From: Gymnothorax reevesii
Taxonomy: Eukaryota > Chordata > Actinopteri > Anguilliformes > Muraenidae
Direction: 5' to 3'
Assembly (NCBI GenBank): GCA_029721435.1
Contig: CM056576.1
Coordinates: 114,246,666 to 114,310,665 of the forward strand
DNA length: 64,000 bases
In this document: one piece after another, positions 59,696 to 64,000 of the stretch
How the letters are laid out: every line of letters begins with the position of its first letter
How positions within the stretch are numbered: the stretch's first letter is position 1
Notes under the pieces: model-generated
The model's input: the letters and a program-made list of their open reading frames with translations, nothing else
What the model was told of the DNA's origin: nothing
Database searches by the model: none
Translations under genes and position numbers: made by a program

Positions 59696-60640
59696 TGTTC
59701 CAAAACCTGTCCAGCAATGACGAAGTGCTCAAAACATGGACAAAAGTCCAAAGCAAAAAAAAAAAAAAGTGGCTGGCTCGCTCTGGAACAAATATGCCAA
59801 AGTGCACACCTACGGGCAAGAAGTCAATCTTTATACTGTCAGTGGATCAAACCAAATCTTCTTCGCTGGTTACTTGTCAGTAGACCATATTTGTGTTACT
59901 GCCACCTACTGGGTATATTATATTATTTAATTTTCTTCCTCGCAACATTTTTGTCCTCAGCTCTGGACTCTCGCCAACTTCCTTTGCCAATATTTCTTCA
60001 CCCTTCACGGCAGTAAAAACCCTTTGGTGCAGCATCCACTACTATTCTGGGGTGCGTTTCCCAAAATCATAATTGCTAACAAAGCTAGCAACTTACATAG
60101 TTTGTCCATTCAGATTAAATGGTTCCAAATATGTAAGTTAGCATCTGTGCTTTAGGGACATGCACCCCTGATCCGATCCGATCTGTCAGTGTTAATTTAG
60201 CTTCCACAGTTAATTTCTACTGCAATAAATGCCAAGAAACTCCTTTTGTGCATATTATATGATATATCCCTTATTCTTTTTCCACTCTTCCTTTTTTAAG
60301 ATCAGTGATTGCTGTTTCTTTTTGCCATTTCTTTGGTATATGAGAATTTGACCAAAACTTGAGCTTGTTCCACATCAGGCTCCATCTTCCTTCTCTCCCA
60401 TTGACTTGACCCCATTTTTCAATTCTCCCAGGGAAAACATTTAGCCTGCTGTTTGGTTAGCTCACATCTTCATCAAACCCATTTCACACATCTCCTACAC
60501 CCGTTCACTCCCTTTCTATAAACCGCTGCGACATTCCCATAATCTTGACACCAACAGCACCAGTCGAATCCTTTCGTAGACTCAAAGGACTTAAATACAC
60601 CCTACTTAAGTGGTGACTCCCCTTAAAACTGTAGTACCAC
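59696..60640 (-). other. scp2: scp2 upstream region
   Basis: Should contain the SCPx 5' UTR and main promoter. An A-run lies at 59756-59769. There is no obvious CpG island or TATA box. GGTGCGTTTCCCAAAA at about 60051 resembles a MITE tip without a clear partner. Confidence 0.4.
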
Positions 60641-61560
60641 TGACAAGCTTGCATTTTTTCAAAATGTGGTACAATACCACACTATTAAATAGTCTCACAT
60701 GAGAATTTAATTGCTTATTGATGGCCACACTTTCTCCCACAGGATTTTCTAATAATGAACAGAGTTCCTGGTTCCATCAATTATCAGATTTTGCCCAGGT
60801 CCTGAAGCAGTAAAGCAGCCCCAGACCAGATCAGCGCCTAGTCCATTATATTACCACCGCCATATTTGACTGTTGATATGATGTTCTTATAATGCTGAGT
60901 CAACTTCACGTCAGGTGTAAATGGACCTTTATCTTCCAAAATGTTCCACTTTTGATTCATTAGCATACTATCCAAAAAGTTTTGGTGGTGATCAAGATGT
61001 TTTTTTTGGCAAATGTGAGCCCAACCTTCGTGTTCGTCTAGGTTAGCAGTGGCTTTTACCCTGCAGCTCTCCCATGAATGCCATTTTAGCCCTGTCTCTT
61101 TGATGTAGTGGAAATGTGAACACTGACCTTAACTGAGGCAAGTGAGACCTACTTTCTTTAGATGTTAGTCCAGGATCTCATGTGACCTCCTGCATGAGTC
61201 GCCAATGCACTCTTGAAGGATTTTCGTCAGACAACCACTCCTGGTTTGGGAGGGGTCGCCACTGTTTTTTCTCCATTTGAAGATGGCTCTCACTGTGGTT
61301 CGCTGGAGTCCCAGAGCCATAGAAATGGCTTTGTATACCTTTCAAAGACTGATAGATATGAACAACTTTGTGTCTCAGCTGTTCTCAAATTACTTTACAT
61401 TGTGACTTCATGCCCTGCCTTTTGTCCTCTTCATATTATCAGACAGGTCCTGTTTAAGTGATGTTTAGATTCACCAGAGCTGGCAGTAATCATGCCTGGG
61501 TGTGCCTCAGGAAATTAAATCCAATTATCAACTAGACAACACAGTCACCACAGGGACCAA
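60640..61560 (-). mobile_element. Dead Tc1-like element
   Basis: The minus strand shows transposase remnants of the family seen at 9640: the AACAUCTTGATC-type block near 60990 (plus-strand GATCAAGATGTTTTTT), a GGSV-like block near 60850 and the transposase leader near 61380-61500 (CCAGGCATGATTACTGCCAG). Many stops and indels. Confidence 0.7.
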
Positions 61561-61911
61561 GTTGTGCATCTCCCCGATCCCCATGAGAGATCACTTGCAA
61601 ATTTCTACAGCGGCAATGTTACCGTTTTTATTCTTGCTATGACATTAATATGCATCCCTATACATGCATGTATATATGTGAATGTTGCTCAAAATTAACA
61701 GAAAACACAATATCACAGAAAACACAGAAAATCTCTGCGGCGGCCCCGGAACTAAAGCAAGTATCTGCTGACTATAGTCGTCAGGGAGATACTATTAAAA
61801 TAGTATAACTGGTTGATTTTGTACTAAAGGGGAGCATTTACTTTATCGCAGAAGACCAGGTAAAGTTTCTTCTGTCGCGTCCTAAGGCTTTTTTTTTTTT
61901 TTTTCTTCTAC

Positions 61912-62220
61912 GGGTCATTCCATGCCAAACTCGACAGGGCTCCCGGCCTTACCCCCTCCGATTTCCATGAAACCCATTTTAAAGATAGCCCTTAGGACCA
62001 ATAATGAGTTGCCCAAATTTCAGCACCAATGGTGCAATAGTTTTTGAGACACACGCCTTTGAAATTTGCCAACCATGCCCATAGAGCCATTTGGTAAATG
62101 ATAATGTGGACAGTTAGAATTTGCTTAAGTTTCATACCAGTAATCTCTTATCCTTTATGTCCATGTATATCAAGTTTCATCGACTAGCCGAAACTCCTTC
62201 AGGTAAAAATTGATATACTA
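61912..62220 (+). mobile_element. Single end of an element related to the 2.2-kb foldback
   Basis: GGGTCATTCCATGCCAAACT matches the tip of the long inverted arms at 26541 (GGGTCAGTCCATGTCAAATC). The following text also has the 'AAATTTC..CACCAA..' style of that arm. No opposite end was found within the window. Confidence 0.4.
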
Positions 62221-63010
62221 TTATATCTTGTAACGTAACTAAATAGGTTTGTTCTGGCTATTTATTGATGGAGTTTATTAGGCTTGGTTGTTAGCAATAA
62301 AAACGGCTTACTTGCGTAAATAGGTACAATTGCGTCGCTGACTAAAAGGAACTTGGTGATCGCGAAGTCAGAGCCTGCTGGTTTTGAACTGGATTCAGGC
62401 TTCCACTACTCAAAAATATAGCTTGGCTGTTCTATTCCAATGAATTGTTCACTGGACCATCCATTTCTCTGGCTGTGGTGTACGAAACAGATATGAGACA
62501 AGCTGCTCCTTGCAAATGGGCGTCCACAGCATTTTAGAGTCGAGAAAAGGGCTTACCTTTTCACAGTTTTGACACATTATTTTGTTTAATTCACATTTTT
62601 TTTTTTATTATTAAAATGCAGCTGGGTGCTTAATGACACATTCCTGTGTGGTGAACCAACATCTGAACACAAACCTTTTTTTTGCTCAACAGAATCATTT
62701 ACCCTCCTTCAGTTACAGCGTCCAAAATAGCCAACTGTCATGTTAGATGAAATTTTTGCTTTGTTGAAAACATTTGTAAAAATTTAACACATTTTCAGGT
62801 ATCAAATTAAAGTCAGTAAGGTCCCAATCACTCTGCTGAATAGGTGAATTCTTTCCATTTAACACAATGCAGGTTTAGCTTGTTAGCATTTGCATTGTGT
62901 TTTACCATTTACAACAAAATGGATGTGTCTGATACTGCAGTTTCACCAATTAGAAGCCAACTGATTCATTTCATCAGCCGCAATTCCTCCCTTTATATGC
63001 AGTATAAAAA

Positions 63011-63390
63011 TATGGTACTGTGCAAGAGTTTTAGGCACATTTAGCAATTTTGTGGAGAAAATATGTTTGCAAAAATGATTAAATAAAAAGGTTCTAATAA
63101 TTGAGAAATGTATTAAACAGCGCTGTAAACTGTTACAAACTACATCAAATCAACATTTGGTGCGACTACTTTTTGCCAAAATATGTGGGACACTGTCCTG
63201 TTGTCCTATAGTTCATGAGATGCTTGGCTTTTTGCTTGTTCCAAGCAGTGTGGAAAACTTGCCACCGTTCTTCTGCAGACTGTCTGACTTCTGTCTGTCC
63301 CTCCAAGTAACTGCAGACAGCCATGATGATGCTGACATCAGGCTCCGTCAAGACTATATTATCGGACTATTTTTAATGAAATACTAATAT
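63011..63390 (-). mobile_element. Tc1-like fragment
   Basis: CTGTGCAAGAGTTTTAGGCA at 63017 is a Tc1-type terminal sequence. Minus-strand 63345-63170 encodes a degenerate transposase stretch. The far end is missing. Confidence 0.5.
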
Positions 63391-63540
63391 TTGCTTATGA
63401 AGCTATTTTTTGATTTAGCATTTGGAATTTCAAATATACTTTTCATCTTCAGTGACGCTCGTGTGGAAAACAAACAAACAAACAAAAAAAAAAACATCCA
63501 AAGCCAGATTTAAGTTAAAAAAAAAAACAAAAAAAAAATG

Positions 63541-63778
63541 TGGGGCGCCTATACTTTTCCACATTATACATTTGCAGGATAATCCAATATAACTTAGGAA
63601 CTCTTGAGGGAATTCCTCAAGAGTTATTTGGACAGCGCAGTATATCTACACCGTTGCATATATTGTACAATGACTACTGTAGACTACATTTAGGTTTCAA
63701 TTTCTGTAACGTTGCCCCCTGAAAAGATAAAATAAATTGTAGAAATGTGAGGGGTGTGCTCACTTTTGCGAGATACCG
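63541..63778. mobile_element. Short Tc1-like non-autonomous remnant
   Basis: The right end TGAGGGGTGTGCTCACTTTT and GCGAGATACCGTA (63748-63780) is the terminal sequence of a common fish Tc1 family. The left end near 63541 (TGTGGGGCGCCTATACTTTT) is a diverged inverse. A GAGGGAATTCCTC palindrome sits inside. No transposase. Confidence 0.55.
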
Positions 63779-64000
63779 TATTCTATTGCCTTTATAACTT
63801 TTCTAATGGTTTCCTTTAACATTCATATTCACAAGTATCGGTAATCACAAGTATTGTCTAGCGTCACACCCTAAAGCAACTCATGTTATGCTAAAAGTCA
63901 GTAATATAATACACACAATTTAACTTTAATGTGCAATTTTCTTCTTGTTTCAGTATGCACCCTTAATTAGTACATTGAACATTTGAGGACATTTTTCCAA

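Noticed and set aside
59743..59753. HNF4-like AAAGTCCAAAG just upstream of the scp2 start codon
   Set aside because: Imperfect match to the HNF4 consensus and short enough to occur by chance. Not called as a site.

Overview
The window is a piece of a vertebrate genome, most likely a ray-finned fish. Coding sequence is split into short exons with GT/AG borders in long introns. The proteins are vertebrate-type, and the non-coding DNA is packed with DNA transposons typical of fish (Tc1/mariner, hAT, Harbinger and TTAA-target MITEs) plus gypsy LTR elements. I cannot name the species.

Two genes are present and they converge. On the + strand, the last three coding exons of slc1a7 (EAAT5, retinal-type glutamate transporter/anion channel) lie at 1392-4805. 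They end in a C-terminal ETNV, the PDZ-binding ending known for EAAT5. On the - strand, a complete scp2 gene (SCPx peroxisomal thiolase fused to sterol carrier protein 2) runs from its ATG at 59695 to its stop at 20623. I placed all 16 coding exons. Every border has GT/AG and every phase joins, giving 1620 nt (539 aa) with the catalytic Cys87, the HDCF motif at 298-301, the thiolase signature and a C-terminal AKL peroxisomal signal. Met398 in exon 12 is the internal start expected for the short 142-aa pre-SCP2 protein. SLC1A7 and SCP2 are also close, convergent neighbours on human 1p32.3.

Region by region: 1-1042 end of a dead Tc1 element; 1043-4805 slc1a7 exons and introns; 4806-19700 intergenic, holding a degenerate tandem array (7755-8880), a dead Tc1 (about 9640-12620) split by another element, and several MITEs; 19700-59695 scp2. 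Its introns hold a 2.2-kb element made of two 725-bp inverted arms (26541-28786), gypsy relics (33600-35470), a nearly intact Tc1 with 285-bp terminal repeats (43324-44963) and a very young but defective gypsy provirus (50634-53690). 59696-64000 is upstream DNA with more Tc1 debris.

The least ordinary signal is a class of about ten repeats with different bodies but one architecture. Each has a left-end sequence that recurs as one arm of a hairpin at the right end, often internal 135-165-bp tandem monomers, and a GGAC-, CAGA- or AACA-type tetranucleotide tract just before the hairpin. One copy interrupts a Tc1 element, so its borders can be read directly. Several carry arrays of AGGTCA nuclear-receptor half-sites. 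They resemble Helentron/HINE or bivalve 'pearl' type non-autonomous elements, but I cannot assign them.
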